From Roseiflexus sp034432635 (GTDB taxonomy: Bacteria > Chloroflexota > Chloroflexia > Chloroflexales > Roseiflexaceae), in NCBI GenBank assembly GCA_034432635.1, contig DAOUBK010000046.1, forward strand, positions 41,863 to 105,862: 64,000 nucleotides of DNA, given 5' to 3'. Made by a program: the position numbers and the translations under genes. Positions within the stretch are counted from its first letter, which is position 1. The number at the start of each line of letters is the position of its first letter. The notes under the pieces were generated by a model. The model was not told where the DNA came from. It saw only the letters and a program-made list of their open reading frames with translations, and searched no databases. Below are positions 36,097 to 44,610 of this stretch, in pieces.

Positions 36097-39000
36097 ATGA
36101 GAACGCTCACCTTCATTCTTGGCATGGAGCGCTTCAACGCTCACATCTGGGAAGAGGTCGAACAGAACCTGCGTCAGTCTGGTGTCGAGGTGCGTCTGCT
36201 GCGCTTCCACGACGGGCATGTCGAGCGACGCGATCCGGCGCTGGTTGATGCCATCACACAGGCAGACGTTCTCTTCATCACCCTGATCAATACGCGCGAC
36301 CAGGCGCAGTGGTTGAAGGAACAGATCGACCGCGCCGGTACGCCGACGGTGTTTGCGTTCGAGAGCATGCCCGAAGTTATGGCGCTTACCCGCGTTGGCG
36401 AGTATCGTGTGCAAAGTGGCGGGCGGGCATCGATGCCGAAGCCGATGCAGGCAGTGCTGCGCCTGATGACCCGCGGACGCGAGGAAGATACCCTCTACGC
36501 CTATACGAAACTGACCAAACTCACGGCAAAACTGTTGCCGCTCATGCCACCCAAACTGAAGGATTTCCGCACCTGGCTCAGCGTCAATATCTACTGGAAC
36601 CAGCCCGATCCCTACAACCTGACGCAGATGGTCCGTCTGATCCTGCGCGACTGCCTGGGGCAGCGCCTCGATGTGGCGCCGGTGCGCATGATCCCGATGA
36701 TGGGGTGCTTCCATCCCGCAACTGACGAACTCTTCCCCAACCCCGACGCCTACCTGAAGTGGTATCGGAAACAGCGTGACCCGAAGCGCAGAAGGGGCGC
36801 TGCGCTTCCCGCCGATGCTCCACTGGTAGCGATCCTCGCGTTCCGCAAACACATCGTTCAGCGCCAGCAGTACGTTGCTGACCTGATCGAAGCGCTGGAG
36901 ACGCAGGGGATGGCGGTGCTGCCGATTGTGGTTAGCGGTATCGAGATGCACGTCGCAGTGCGCGAATGGGTGGCACGGCAGAAGGTCGATCTGATCATCA
37001 ATACGATGGGTTTCCCGATCATCGGTGGTCCGGCAGGTTCGACCAAACCGGGGCAGTACCGTGAAACGGCAATCAGCCTGCTTGCAGGCATTGATGTGCC
37101 GTACATGATCGTTCAACCGCTGCAAATGCAGGAGCTTGAACACTGGCATACTCACGGCGTCGCACCGATGCAGGCAGTGATTATGTACGACCTGCCGGAA
37201 ATGGACGGCAGCACTGCATCGGTGGCGCTGGGCGCAATCCGTGAACAACGGATCGTCGCCACACCCGATCGTCTGGCGCGCGCGGCGCGTCTGGTAACCG
37301 GATGGGTGCGTCTGCGGCGCAAGGCGAATGCCGAAAAGCGGTTGGCGCTGGTGATCTACAATTTTCCGCCCGGTCTGGGGAAACTCGGTACAGCGGCGCT
37401 GCTCGATGTACCGGCAACGCTGCACGCGATCCTTCAGCGCCTTGCCGCCGAAGGGTACCGTGTGGAGGGCGTTCCGGCAACAGTCGAAGAACTGGCGCAG
37501 CAGATCGCCGCTCTCGATGCCAACGATGAACCCCATACCACGACCTCGACGCGTGCGGTTGTGTCACTGGCGGAGTATCACGCTATCGTTCCTGCCCCAC
37601 ACGCCGAACGAATCGATTGCAAATGGGGATCGCCTCCCGGAGAAATCGCCCCACACGGACGTGATGCGATCCGGCTCGACACCCTCTCCTTTGGTAATGT
37701 CATGGTTGCGGTCCAACCGCCGATGGGTGTTCCTGGCGACCCGATGCGCCTGCTGTTCGACCGCGATTTCACGCCGCACCATCAATATGTGGCATTCTAT
37801 CGCTGGCTTACCCAACGCTGGCGTGCCGACGCTATTGTGCACGTTGGTATGCACGGTACCGCCGAGTGGATGCCGGGGCTGCAACTGGGGTTGACCGAAC
37901 ATTGCTGGCCCGATCTGTTGCTTGGCGAAGCGCCGCACCTCTATCTGTATCCGCTGAACAATCCGGCAGAAGCGGCGATTGCCCGGCGACGCGGCTACGC
38001 AACGATCATCAGCCATCTGACGCCGCCGTATGCGCGCGCCGGTTTGTACCGTCAACTGGCAATCCTCCGCGCCGAAATAGAGCAGTACGAAGCGCGCAGC
38101 GGCGATTATGACGCACATACCCTCTACGAGCGATTGCCATTCCTGAGTTCACAGTTCCCTGACCTGGCGCCGCTCCCCGGTGAGGCTGCCGACTCCTTCT
38201 TACAGCGTGTCCGCCGGTATCTGGACGATGTTGAGCAGCGGTTGATCCTCGATGGTCTGCACATTTTTGGCAAAGCGCCGGCGCCGGATCGTGCAGCCGC
38301 GTTGATCGAAGCAGCCCTCGATGTGTCACGCGAGGGTCGTCTGGGGCTTGCCGACACGTTACGCGGTGTTGGCGTCCCTGAGACGCAGGTTGCTCAGGCG
38401 CGCGCCGATTTTGTGCGGCGCTTCATTATCGAACGGCAGATGCTGAACCTCGAAGAATGGCTCCACACTTTTGGACGACCTGCCGATGTGGGGGTACTGT
38501 TCGATCCACAGTTCTACATTGATTACGGGCATGCCATGCTCGATGGTCTCTCACAGGCGCCTGGCGAACTCGACGCGCTCATCCACGCTCTCAATGGCGG
38601 GTATGTCCCTCCTGCGCCTGGCGCCGATCCGGTACGCGCCGGTGTGTCCGCCCTGCCGAGCGGTCGCAACATTCACAGCATCGATCCATGGCGCCTCCCG
38701 TCGGATGCTGCGCTGGCGCGTGGTCAGCAGATGGCGGAGCGCTTGCTAGAACAACACCGTGAGCAATCGCCGAATGGGGCGTACCCGCAGATGATCGCGC
38801 TTACACTGTGGGCGCTCGATACTATCAAGACCGAAGGCGAAAGCATCGGTGCAGTGCTGGCGCTGATCGGTGCGCGTCCCGAACGTGATGGGCAGGGCAA
38901 AATCTGGCGCTATGAGCTTGTACCGCTGGAAGAACTCGGTCGTCCACGGATCGATGTACTGCTCGACGTCAGCGCCATTTTCCGGGACACGTTCCAGATC

Positions 39001-39849
39001 AGTCTCGATCTACTCGACGACCTGTTCCGCCGTGCCGCAGAAGCGGACGAACCGCCGGAGCAAAACTTCGTTCGGGCGCATGCACTGGAGCAGCAGACAC
39101 GCGGCTTGAACTGGGAAGAGGCGACCGCGCGCATCTTCACCCAGGCGCCCGGCAGGTACGGTACCGGCGTGGACGAACTGGTGGAAGAGGGGCAATGGCA
39201 AAACACGAACGACCTGGCAGACATGTATGTGCGCCGCAACGGGTTCGCTTACGGCGGCAGACGTGGCGGACAGGAAGCTGCCGCAGCGTTGCGCGGTCTG
39301 CTCAGTATCGTCGATCACGTCTTCCAGGCGATCGACAGCGTCGAGTATGGTTTGACCGACATGCAGCACTACTACGGGCACAGTGGTGCGATCCGACTGG
39401 CAGCCGGACGCGCGCGGGGGAGCGACGTACCGCTGAGTTATGCCGAAACCCACACCGGCGTCGTGCGCATCGGGTCTGCGGATCAGTTCATCCGGTTGGA
39501 GGCGCGCACCAAACTCCTCAACCCGCGCTGGTATGAAGCGATGCTCCAGCATGGATACGCCGGCGCTGCCGAGATCGGCAATCGCTTCACCTATCTGCTG
39601 GGATGGAGCGCCACCACCGGCGCAGTAGAAAAATGGGTCTATGACCAGATGGCGGAGACATTTGTGCTCGACGAAGCGATGCGTGAGCGACTGGCGCAGG
39701 CGAACCCGCGCGCTGCACACAACGCCGTTGCCCGCTTGCTCGAAAGCCACGGGAGAGGGCTGTGGCAGGCTGATGACGAGACCATCGAACGTTTGCAGAT
39801 GATCTACGCTGATCTGGAAGATCGCCTCGAGGGGGTGACATTCCCGTAG
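36097..39849 (+). CDS. bchH: Magnesium chelatase subunit H, 1250 aa
   Basis: Large porphyrin-binding subunit that, with BchI and BchD, inserts magnesium into protoporphyrin IX, the first committed step of bacteriochlorophyll synthesis. The N-terminal 160 residues form the DUF3479 domain of BchH/ChlH (FILGMERFNAHIWEEVEQNL). The CobN/Mg-chelatase region follows with IINTMGFPIIGGPAGSTKPG, HVGMHGTAEWMPG, GLTEHCWPDLLLG and, near the end, DVLLDVSAIFRDTFQISLDLLDD and YGHSGAIRLA. The length is right for BchH. No bchI or bchD is in the window, so the gene stands apart from its partners. The stop codon lies inside a CCGTAGGGAC repeat module. Roseiflexus may carry BchH paralogues, so which one this is stays open. 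Confidence 0.95.
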   Translation: MRTLTFILGMERFNAHIWEEVEQNLRQSGVEVRLLRFHDGHVERRDPALVDAITQADVLFITLINTRDQAQWLKEQIDRAGTPTVFAFESMPEVMALTRVGEYRVQSGGRASMPKPMQAVLRLMTRGREEDTLYAYTKLTKLTAKLLPLMPPKLKDFRTWLSVNIYWNQPDPYNLTQMVRLILRDCLGQRLDVAPVRMIPMMGCFHPATDELFPNPDAYLKWYRKQRDPKRRRGAALPADAPLVAILAFRKHIVQRQQYVADLIEALETQGMAVLPIVVSGIEMHVAVREWVARQKVDLIINTMGFPIIGGPAGSTKPGQYRETAISLLAGIDVPYMIVQPLQMQELEHWHTHGVAPMQAVIMYDLPEMDGSTASVALGAIREQRIVATPDRLARAARLVTGWVRLRRKANAEKRLALVIYNFPPGLGKLGTAALLDVPATLHAILQRLAAEGYRVEGVPATVEELAQQIAALDANDEPHTTTSTRAVVSLAEYHAIVPAPHAERIDCKWGSPPGEIAPHGRDAIRLDTLSFGNVMVAVQPPMGVPGDPMRLLFDRDFTPHHQYVAFYRWLTQRWRADAIVHVGMHGTAEWMPGLQLGLTEHCWPDLLLGEAPHLYLYPLNNPAEAAIARRRGYATIISHLTPPYARAGLYRQLAILRAEIEQYEARSGDYDAHTLYERLPFLSSQFPDLAPLPGEAADSFLQRVRRYLDDVEQRLILDGLHIFGKAPAPDRAAALIEAALDVSREGRLGLADTLRGVGVPETQVAQARADFVRRFIIERQMLNLEEWLHTFGRPADVGVLFDPQFYIDYGHAMLDGLSQAPGELDALIHALNGGYVPPAPGADPVRAGVSALPSGRNIHSIDPWRLPSDAALARGQQMAERLLEQHREQSPNGAYPQMIALTLWALDTIKTEGESIGAVLALIGARPERDGQGKIWRYELVPLEELGRPRIDVLLDVSAIFRDTFQISLDLLDDLFRRAAEADEPPEQNFVRAHALEQQTRGLNWEEATARIFTQAPGRYGTGVDELVEEGQWQNTNDLADMYVRRNGFAYGGRRGGQEAAAALRGLLSIVDHVFQAIDSVEYGLTDMQHYYGHSGAIRLAAGRARGSDVPLSYAETHTGVVRIGSADQFIRLEARTKLLNPRWYEAMLQHGYAGAAEIGNRFTYLLGWSATTGAVEKWVYDQMAETFVLDEAMRERLAQANPRAAHNAVARLLESHGRGLWQADDETIERLQMIYADLEDRLEGVTFP

Positions 39850-39920
39850 GGACGCTGCGCGACTGATATGCCTGTGCCCGGCTGCGTCGCGTCTCCGTAG
39901 GGACACCTGCGCAGCTGCGC
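39844..39920. repeat. CCGTAGGGAC direct repeat and GCGCAGCTGCGC palindrome
   Basis: CCGTAGGGAC occurs at 39844-39853 and 39895-39904, the first copy containing the bchH stop. A perfect 12-bp palindrome follows at 39909-39920. Together they may form the 3' end of the transcript. Confidence 0.6.
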
Positions 39921-39926
39921 CCCTTC

Positions 39927-40349
39927 TCACACCTCGATACTCTCGGCAGTTGTATCGATCATACGAAGCAATTCATCGCGCGAGACTCGTCGACCGCGCG
40001 AGCGGATCCAGCGTGCGAACCAGCGCAGGTTGTTGTGAAACGCGATGATCGCTTCTTCTTCGGACAACTCTGGCACCTTCTGGCGGAGCAAAGCCAGGAT
40101 CGCCTCCCGATCCTCGCTATCAATCTCCGGGATGCTCATAAGAATGCGCTCCGCCCGCAGGAAAAAGATCTCGCGCTCCAGCGGCGGAAATTCATCGCCA
40201 ATCTGCCGGATATTCCCCAGATAACAAATAGTCCGCTGACGCGGTGTGTCTTTTTCGTCACGATAACTTTCCACCAGATAGGCATCGTGGAACGAAACAT
40301 TCGCCGCGCCAGCGTTCTTGTGTTTGCGAACGATCCAGCGTATGTACAT
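39927..40349 (-). CDS. Conserved hypothetical protein, resembling the N-terminus of IS1634-type transposases, 140 aa
   Basis: Unrecognised as a family of known function. The first 60 residues (MYIRWIVRKHKNAG, YLVESYRDEKDTPRQRTICYLGNI) resemble the short N-terminal region that opens IS1634-type transposases. No DDE catalytic domain follows. Instead there is a helical, charged stretch (REIFFLRAERIL, SEDREAILALLRQKVPELSEEEA) and a tail RSRGRRVSRDELLRMID. It could be a domesticated fragment or a separate small regulator sharing that domain. The clean frame and the extended -10 promoter upstream argue that it is expressed. Confidence 0.65.
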   Translation of the reverse strand: MYIRWIVRKHKNAGAANVSFHDAYLVESYRDEKDTPRQRTICYLGNIRQIGDEFPPLEREIFFLRAERILMSIPEIDSEDREAILALLRQKVPELSEEEAIIAFHNNLRWFARWIRSRGRRVSRDELLRMIDTTAESIEV

Positions 40350-40419
40350 GGTTACCCCTGTGATGCTTCTCCAGCACGCGGTCTTCTGAAAGAACCTTGC
40401 AAATCTACCCTGCTTCAGT

Positions 40420-40428
40420 AGTATAACA
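40420..40428 (-). promoter_or_regulatory. Extended -10 promoter of the 140-residue gene
   Basis: TGtTATACT on the minus strand, about 64 bases of leader before the ATG at 40349. Confidence 0.5.
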
Positions 40429-40593
40429 TGCTCTGCCGCGCCACTTTATCCACCGTAGCGCGCTTTGCTGGAGCGAATCTCTATCAACCACGGACGCTAG
40501 GGCAATCCCCTGTGCTCTCGATCAGCGTGCGGAAGCATGGCTCCCACACGCCAGAGGAAGCGATTCGTGCATTCCGGCGTGTGCAATCCTCGT

Positions 40594-40634
40594 GGGAAGG
40601 GTAGGCGAAGTCACAGCCTTCACCTGCCCTTCCC
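40594..40634. repeat. Long stem-loop, 17-bp stem with a 7-base loop
   Basis: GGGAAGGGTAGGCGAAG, loop TCACAGC, CTTCACCTGCCCTTCCC. Only one mispair and one G-T pair occur in 17. No T run follows, so it is not a standard terminator; the ends of small transposable elements or REP-like units look similar. Confidence 0.7.
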
Positions 40635-40882
40635 GGCAGAATGGTTCGGTTGAGATCCAACGTACATGACAGCCTCTGGCTCCCGCACACGCTCTCATGT
40701 TCTATCCGCCTCTGAACCCAGGGCAGCCGGGAGTACGCTACACTCCTGCGACGGGTCTTCTTATTGCAGCGAGGGTTGATGCCTGCGTACCGGGGTTGTG
40801 TGCAAAACGCGCTGCTCCAGTGCACCAGGAACACGCCGGAAAGACCAAGGATTGCCTACTCTCAGGCAGGCACGCTGCACTG

Positions 40883-41542
40883 CTAACGATAACGTTCCAC
40901 ACCGATCCGTGCGCAGAGATGCGCCAGCAGACAAACGCTACAGCGCGGCGAGGTTGGATGGCAGATATTCTGCCCCAGGGTCACCAGCAACCCGTTAATC
41001 TCCTTCCAGTATTCCGGCGGCAGAATCTCACGCAGTCTCATCTCAGTCTCTTCCGGCGTTCTGGTGTGCACATAGCCCCAGCGATTACAAATGCGGTGAA
41101 CGTGAGTATCGACACAGATCCCCGGTAGATCGAAACCGGCGGTAAGTACCAGGTTGGCAGTTTTCCTCCCGACTCCGGGCAGCGCCAGTAACGCATCGAG
41201 ATCGGCAGGAACCTCGCCGCCATACTGTTCGATGAGGATCTGACAGATCGCGCGGATCGTGCGCGCTTTGTTGCGGTAGAATCCGACTGGATAGATCAGT
41301 GCAGCAATCTTATCTTCGCTGAGCGCCAGCATTTTCTCCGGCGTATCGGCGGCTGCAAACAAACGTGGCGCAACCATAGCGGTCATGGTATCTTTGGTGC
41401 GCAGGCTAAGGATTGTCGCAATCAAAATACGAAACGGGCTACGCGCCTCTTCCTCACCCATGCCATCGATCAGCGGCTTAGGAAAACGCGGCATCTCGGC
41501 GCGCAGGATTGCCATCGCAGTGTGGATGTCGAATCCAGTCAA
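40883..41542 (-). CDS. nth: Endonuclease III, 219 aa
   Basis: Base-excision-repair DNA glycosylase/AP lyase that removes oxidised pyrimidines. The helix-hairpin-helix LPGVGRKTANLVLTAGFDLPGICVDTH carries the catalytic lysine and aspartate (split here at the loop: LPGVGRKTANLVL and CVDTHVHRI). The iron-sulphur cluster motif is present near the C-terminus: C-x6-C-x2-C-x5-C in ICHPTSPRCSVCLLAHLC. Length is typical. The start overlaps the stop of the preceding small membrane protein in ATGA fashion in the leftward direction, so the two are translationally coupled. Confidence 0.95.
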   Translation of the reverse strand: MTGFDIHTAMAILRAEMPRFPKPLIDGMGEEEARSPFRILIATILSLRTKDTMTAMVAPRLFAAADTPEKMLALSEDKIAALIYPVGFYRNKARTIRAICQILIEQYGGEVPADLDALLALPGVGRKTANLVLTAGFDLPGICVDTHVHRICNRWGYVHTRTPEETEMRLREILPPEYWKEINGLLVTLGQNICHPTSPRCSVCLLAHLCARIGVERYR

Positions 41543-41877
41543 CGTGAGCCTTCCTGTCTCGCCTCAAGTGCAAGCAGACCGATGAGCGCCACCTCGATGA
41601 GTTTGTCGAGGTACGCGATCAAAGAGCGTTCACCCACAATCGCCCATCCGACGACGGTAATCGCGGTATAGGCTATCAGCATCCATCGCAGGCTACGACG
41701 ATATGCAGCCAGTTGTGGCAGATAGAGCGCCGCCGTCAATCCGATATACCCCGCGCCATTAAGATAAAACATGATCAGGTTCGTCGGCAGCGCCAGAACG
41801 ATGTGAATGATCGCCGTCGCCAGCGCCAGCAGAACAACCCCAACTTGAACCAGACCAAACGTTGCCTGCTTTTCCAT
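41539..41877 (-). CDS. Four-helix membrane protein, 112 aa
   Basis: Unrecognised. It has four hydrophobic segments at about residues 10-30, 35-55, 62-82 and 88-105 with very short loops, and a basic YRRSLRW between the second and third. The start ATG lies just beyond a heptamer repeat array. The stop overlaps the nth start by four bases, so the pair forms a transcription unit. No conserved polar residues suggest a transport path; a role linked to DNA repair is not implied by position alone. Confidence 0.72.
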   Translation of the reverse strand: MEKQATFGLVQVGVVLLALATAIIHIVLALPTNLIMFYLNGAGYIGLTAALYLPQLAAYRRSLRWMLIAYTAITVVGWAIVGERSLIAYLDKLIEVALIGLLALEARQEGSR

Positions 41878-41889
41878 ATGCCGTTATCT

Positions 41890-41998
41890 ACCGTTGAACG
41901 TGCAACGTTCCAACCTTCAACGCCCAACGTTCCAACGTTCCAACCTTCAACGTCCCACCGTTCAACGTGCAACGTTCCAACGTTCAACCTTCAACCTC
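41890..41998. repeat. Degenerate GTTCAAC/GTTCCAAC heptamer array reaching into trpB
   Basis: About fifteen units of seven or eight bases (CGTTCAA, CGTTCCAAC, CCTTCAA, CGTGCAA) between trpB and the small membrane protein. The last units contain the trpB stop codon and its final codons (GVEVEG). Confidence 0.8.
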
Positions 41999-43204
41999 CA
42001 CCCCCAGCGCCCGCGCAACAGTGAAGATGTCTTTGTCGCCGCGACCCGACAGATTAATCAGGATGAGCTGATCCGGGCGCATGGCTGGCGCAATCTTGAT
42101 GGCCTCGGCAACCGCATGGGCGCTCTCCAGCGCCGGGATGATTCCTTCGAGTCGCGCCAGCATCTGAAAGGCATCGAGCGCCTCTTCGTCATCGGCAGTG
42201 GTATAGATGGCGCGCCCCTGATCGTGGAGCAACGCATGCTCCGGTCCAACCGCAGCATAGTCGAGACCAGCCGAGATGCTGTGGGTCAACCCAATCTGCC
42301 CATCGTCGTTCTGCAACACATACGTATAGGTTCCCTGCAACACTCCCGGTCGTCCACCGGAGAAGCGCGCGGCATGGTCACCAAGGGTCGCGCCGCGTCC
42401 TCCTGCTTCAACGCCACGCAGTTCAACCCCCTGATTGGCAATGAACGCGCTGAATATGCCGATGGCATTCGAGCCGCCGCCGACGCACGCCAGCACGACA
42501 TCGGGCAGGCGCCCGGTCGCTGCCAGAATCTGCTCACGCGCCTCCCGCCCGATGATGCTCTGAAAATCGCGCACCATGGTCGGGTAGGGGTGTGGACCGA
42601 GCGCCGAACCGAGAAGATAATAGGAATCCGGGTTGGTCACCCAGTCGCGCATGGCTTCGTTGATCGCATCCTTGAGTGTGCGCGAGCCGCTGGCAACACC
42701 GCGCACTTCCGCACCCAGCAGGCGCATGCGGAAAACGTTCGGTTGCTGGCGCGCCATGTCGTCCACACCCATGTAAACCACGCATTCCATTCCCAGCAGG
42801 GCGCACACGGTGGCAGTTGCAACGCCGTGCTGCCCGGCGCCGGTTTCAGCGATGATCCGCGTTTTGCCCATGCGTTTTGCCAGCAACCCCTGACCGAGCG
42901 CATTGTTGATCTTGTGCGCGCCGGTATGCGCCAGGTCTTCTCGCTTGAGGTAGATCTGCGCTCCACCCAGATGTTCCGTCAGACGCCGGGCAAAGGTAAG
43001 AGGAGTCGGTCTGCCGGTATAACTGCGATGCAGCCGATCAAGATCCGCCCAAAAGGCAGGGTCTTGACGCGCAGCCATATACGCCTGTTCGAGCGCGGCA
43101 ACTGCCGTTGCCAGCGTTTCGGGGATATAGGCACCGCCATAGGGACCAAAACGACCAGATCGGGCAGCAGCGATGGTCATATCCTGATCAATGCCGGACG
43201 TCAT
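41984..43204 (-). CDS. trpB: Tryptophan synthase beta chain, 406 aa
   Basis: PLP enzyme that joins indole and serine to make tryptophan. GRFGPYGGAYIPETL is the classical start, KREDLAHTGAHKINNALGQ holds the PLP lysine, and ETGAGQHGVATATVCALLG and CVGGGSNAIGIF bind the cofactor. LSGRGDKDIFTVA near the end is typical of TrpB1. Usually trpA follows; here it does not, and no other trp gene is in the window. GAGGAG lies six bases before the ATG. The gene follows the VWA protein by 20 bases on the same strand. Its last codons lie inside the heptamer array. Confidence 0.96.
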   Translation of the reverse strand: MTSGIDQDMTIAAARSGRFGPYGGAYIPETLATAVAALEQAYMAARQDPAFWADLDRLHRSYTGRPTPLTFARRLTEHLGGAQIYLKREDLAHTGAHKINNALGQGLLAKRMGKTRIIAETGAGQHGVATATVCALLGMECVVYMGVDDMARQQPNVFRMRLLGAEVRGVASGSRTLKDAINEAMRDWVTNPDSYYLLGSALGPHPYPTMVRDFQSIIGREAREQILAATGRLPDVVLACVGGGSNAIGIFSAFIANQGVELRGVEAGGRGATLGDHAARFSGGRPGVLQGTYTYVLQNDDGQIGLTHSISAGLDYAAVGPEHALLHDQGRAIYTTADDEEALDAFQMLARLEGIIPALESAHAVAEAIKIAPAMRPDQLILINLSGRGDKDIFTVARALGVEVEG

Positions 43205-43224
43205 ACGCTCTCCTCAGCAGAAGT

Positions 43225-44574
43225 TCAGGATGCGTCGCCGAGTCGGCGAGTCGCATAGATGAGTTCACAGGTAACGATGCTGGCGGCGCGACCGTTACGT
43301 TCGATGGTCGCTGCCTGTTCACGGGCAGCGGCGGCAAGCGCCGCTTCGCCGAGTTCCTCGAAGCGTGCGGCAGCGGCGCGCATCAGACGCGCCGTCTCGT
43401 TCGCGTTGGGTGCGGCGATAGCACGGCGCATCAAACGGGCAGCCATTGCCCGCGCTGCTGCCGCGCGCACGTCGTCGCTCAGTGGCGGGGCATTGTGCGC
43501 TACGGTCGCTCTGATATCTGCTTCCGCCACGCGCACCCCTGCCGACCGCGCTGCAACTCCGGCAATCCACAGCGGTCCGGGGTTTGCCGCCGGCACAAGG
43601 AATTCCAGCAGCAGCGTCACCAGCGCTCCGGCGGGGAAATCTCCCAGCAAAACCGAAACAACATCGGACGCCCCGGCGCCGGTCGGCTCGGCGAGAATTG
43701 CCAGCACCGGTCGCGTGCGGGTGACCCGCCGCAGCACGACACCGCGCATCGGGGCAATCGCAATGTCCACTGCCGGTAGCGCAGCAGTACGCGCCGACTC
43801 GAGTTCGGCGCTGATAGTGCGCGGGATGGCAGAAGCGTGCTTCAAAAAGAGCGCGTTTCCCCCGCTCCGATCAGCAATCGTCGTCAGCAGATCATCCTGA
43901 AACTCGCCGCCTAACCCGATAGTCGTGATAGCGATATGCTCGTCCGCTGCCTGGTCTGCCAGCGCCAGACATGCTGCCGGATCGCGGGTGAAGCCATCGG
44001 TCAGCAGCAGAACCCGGTTGGCGCGGCGTGCATCTCGGTTGGCGCGGATCTGATTGAGCGCCAGTGCTACTCCGTCCGCCAGATTTGTGCCATCACCCAG
44101 ATCGAGACCGGACAACCGTTCGATGGCGCGTACCAGCGTGACCCGCTCCGAACCGACCATCCCCGGTATCAGGAGGAGCGCGTGATCGGCAAAGACCACC
44201 AGTGACAGCCGATCATCCCGGTCGAGCCGCTCGACAACGGTGTGCAGCGCATGGACGACATGATCGAGCGCGCTCGATGCCGCCTTGCGCACCTCCTGTG
44301 GCACTGAGCCGCTCAACTGCCATACCGGGACACCATCGATCAACATCTCCTGCGCCGAGCCGTTGCGCAACAAGGAACGAAACTGAGTTTCGTCAACGAT
44401 TGGAATACGCATCGAGCGGCTCGCGTCCGCGACCAGCGCCCAGTTGACCGGGCGCGTGCCAGCGTCGCCGGTTGCCGCAGCGCGCACCGTGAGTAATACA
44501 TAGCAGACCTGCGGTTCGCGGCGCGCTTCGAGAGTCAGGGGTCCTGGGCTAGTGGAAAGCGTCAGAGTTGGCAT
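43225..44574 (-). CDS. VWA-domain protein, 449 aa
   Basis: Protein with a von Willebrand factor A domain at about residues 40-230. The MIDAS-like metal site is seen as DASRSM (D-x-S-x-S-like), GDGTNLADGVALAL and LLLTDGFTRD. A beta-sandwich domain follows (about 250-350), then an alanine-rich helical tail (about 370-449), the layout of YfbK/CaChannel-like bacterial VWA proteins. No signal peptide is present, so it is probably cytoplasmic. The ATG at 44574 lies seven bases after a TATAAT. An ATG nine bases upstream overlaps that box and is less likely. No MoxR ATPase partner is adjacent. The trpB gene follows. Confidence 0.86.
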   Translation of the reverse strand: MPTLTLSTSPGPLTLEARREPQVCYVLLTVRAAATGDAGTRPVNWALVADASRSMRIPIVDETQFRSLLRNGSAQEMLIDGVPVWQLSGSVPQEVRKAASSALDHVVHALHTVVERLDRDDRLSLVVFADHALLLIPGMVGSERVTLVRAIERLSGLDLGDGTNLADGVALALNQIRANRDARRANRVLLLTDGFTRDPAACLALADQAADEHIAITTIGLGGEFQDDLLTTIADRSGGNALFLKHASAIPRTISAELESARTAALPAVDIAIAPMRGVVLRRVTRTRPVLAILAEPTGAGASDVVSVLLGDFPAGALVTLLLEFLVPAANPGPLWIAGVAARSAGVRVAEADIRATVAHNAPPLSDDVRAAAARAMAARLMRRAIAAPNANETARLMRAAAARFEELGEAALAAAAREQAATIERNGRAASIVTCELIYATRRLGDAS

Positions 44575-44581
44575 ATCCTCC

Positions 44582-44587
44582 ATTATA
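44582..44587 (-). promoter_or_regulatory. -10 box seven bases before the VWA start codon
   Basis: TATAAT on the minus strand, then GGAGGAT, then ATG at 44574. Transcription would start at or beside the ATG. The GGAGG is too close to the ATG to act in the usual way, which supports a leaderless message. Confidence 0.5.
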
Positions 44588-44610
44588 CTATAGAGACTGC
44601 AGACCGCAGT

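Larger units (their letters stand above)
40350..40882. other. 533-bp intergenic region with a long hairpin
   Basis: No convincing gene on either strand. An extended -10 at 40420-40428 serves the leftward 140-residue gene. A 17-bp hairpin lies at 40594-40634. The words CCAGAGG and CCTCTGG and the repeated GGCTCCC-x-CACACG stand about 120 bases apart around it. The remainder shows nothing I can name. Confidence 0.6.

Noticed and set aside
35989..37536. Long minus-strand open frame opposite the start of bchH
   Set aside because: bchH is unmistakable on the plus strand; the antisense product is rich in His, Arg and Cys with no family pattern.
40484..40834. Possible 116-residue gene on the minus strand in the gene-free region
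   Set aside because: Low protein-likeness, no ribosome binding site, and it spans the long hairpin.
41894..43258. Long plus-strand open frame opposite trpB
   Set aside because: trpB is certain on the minus strand, and the antisense frame begins within a heptamer repeat.
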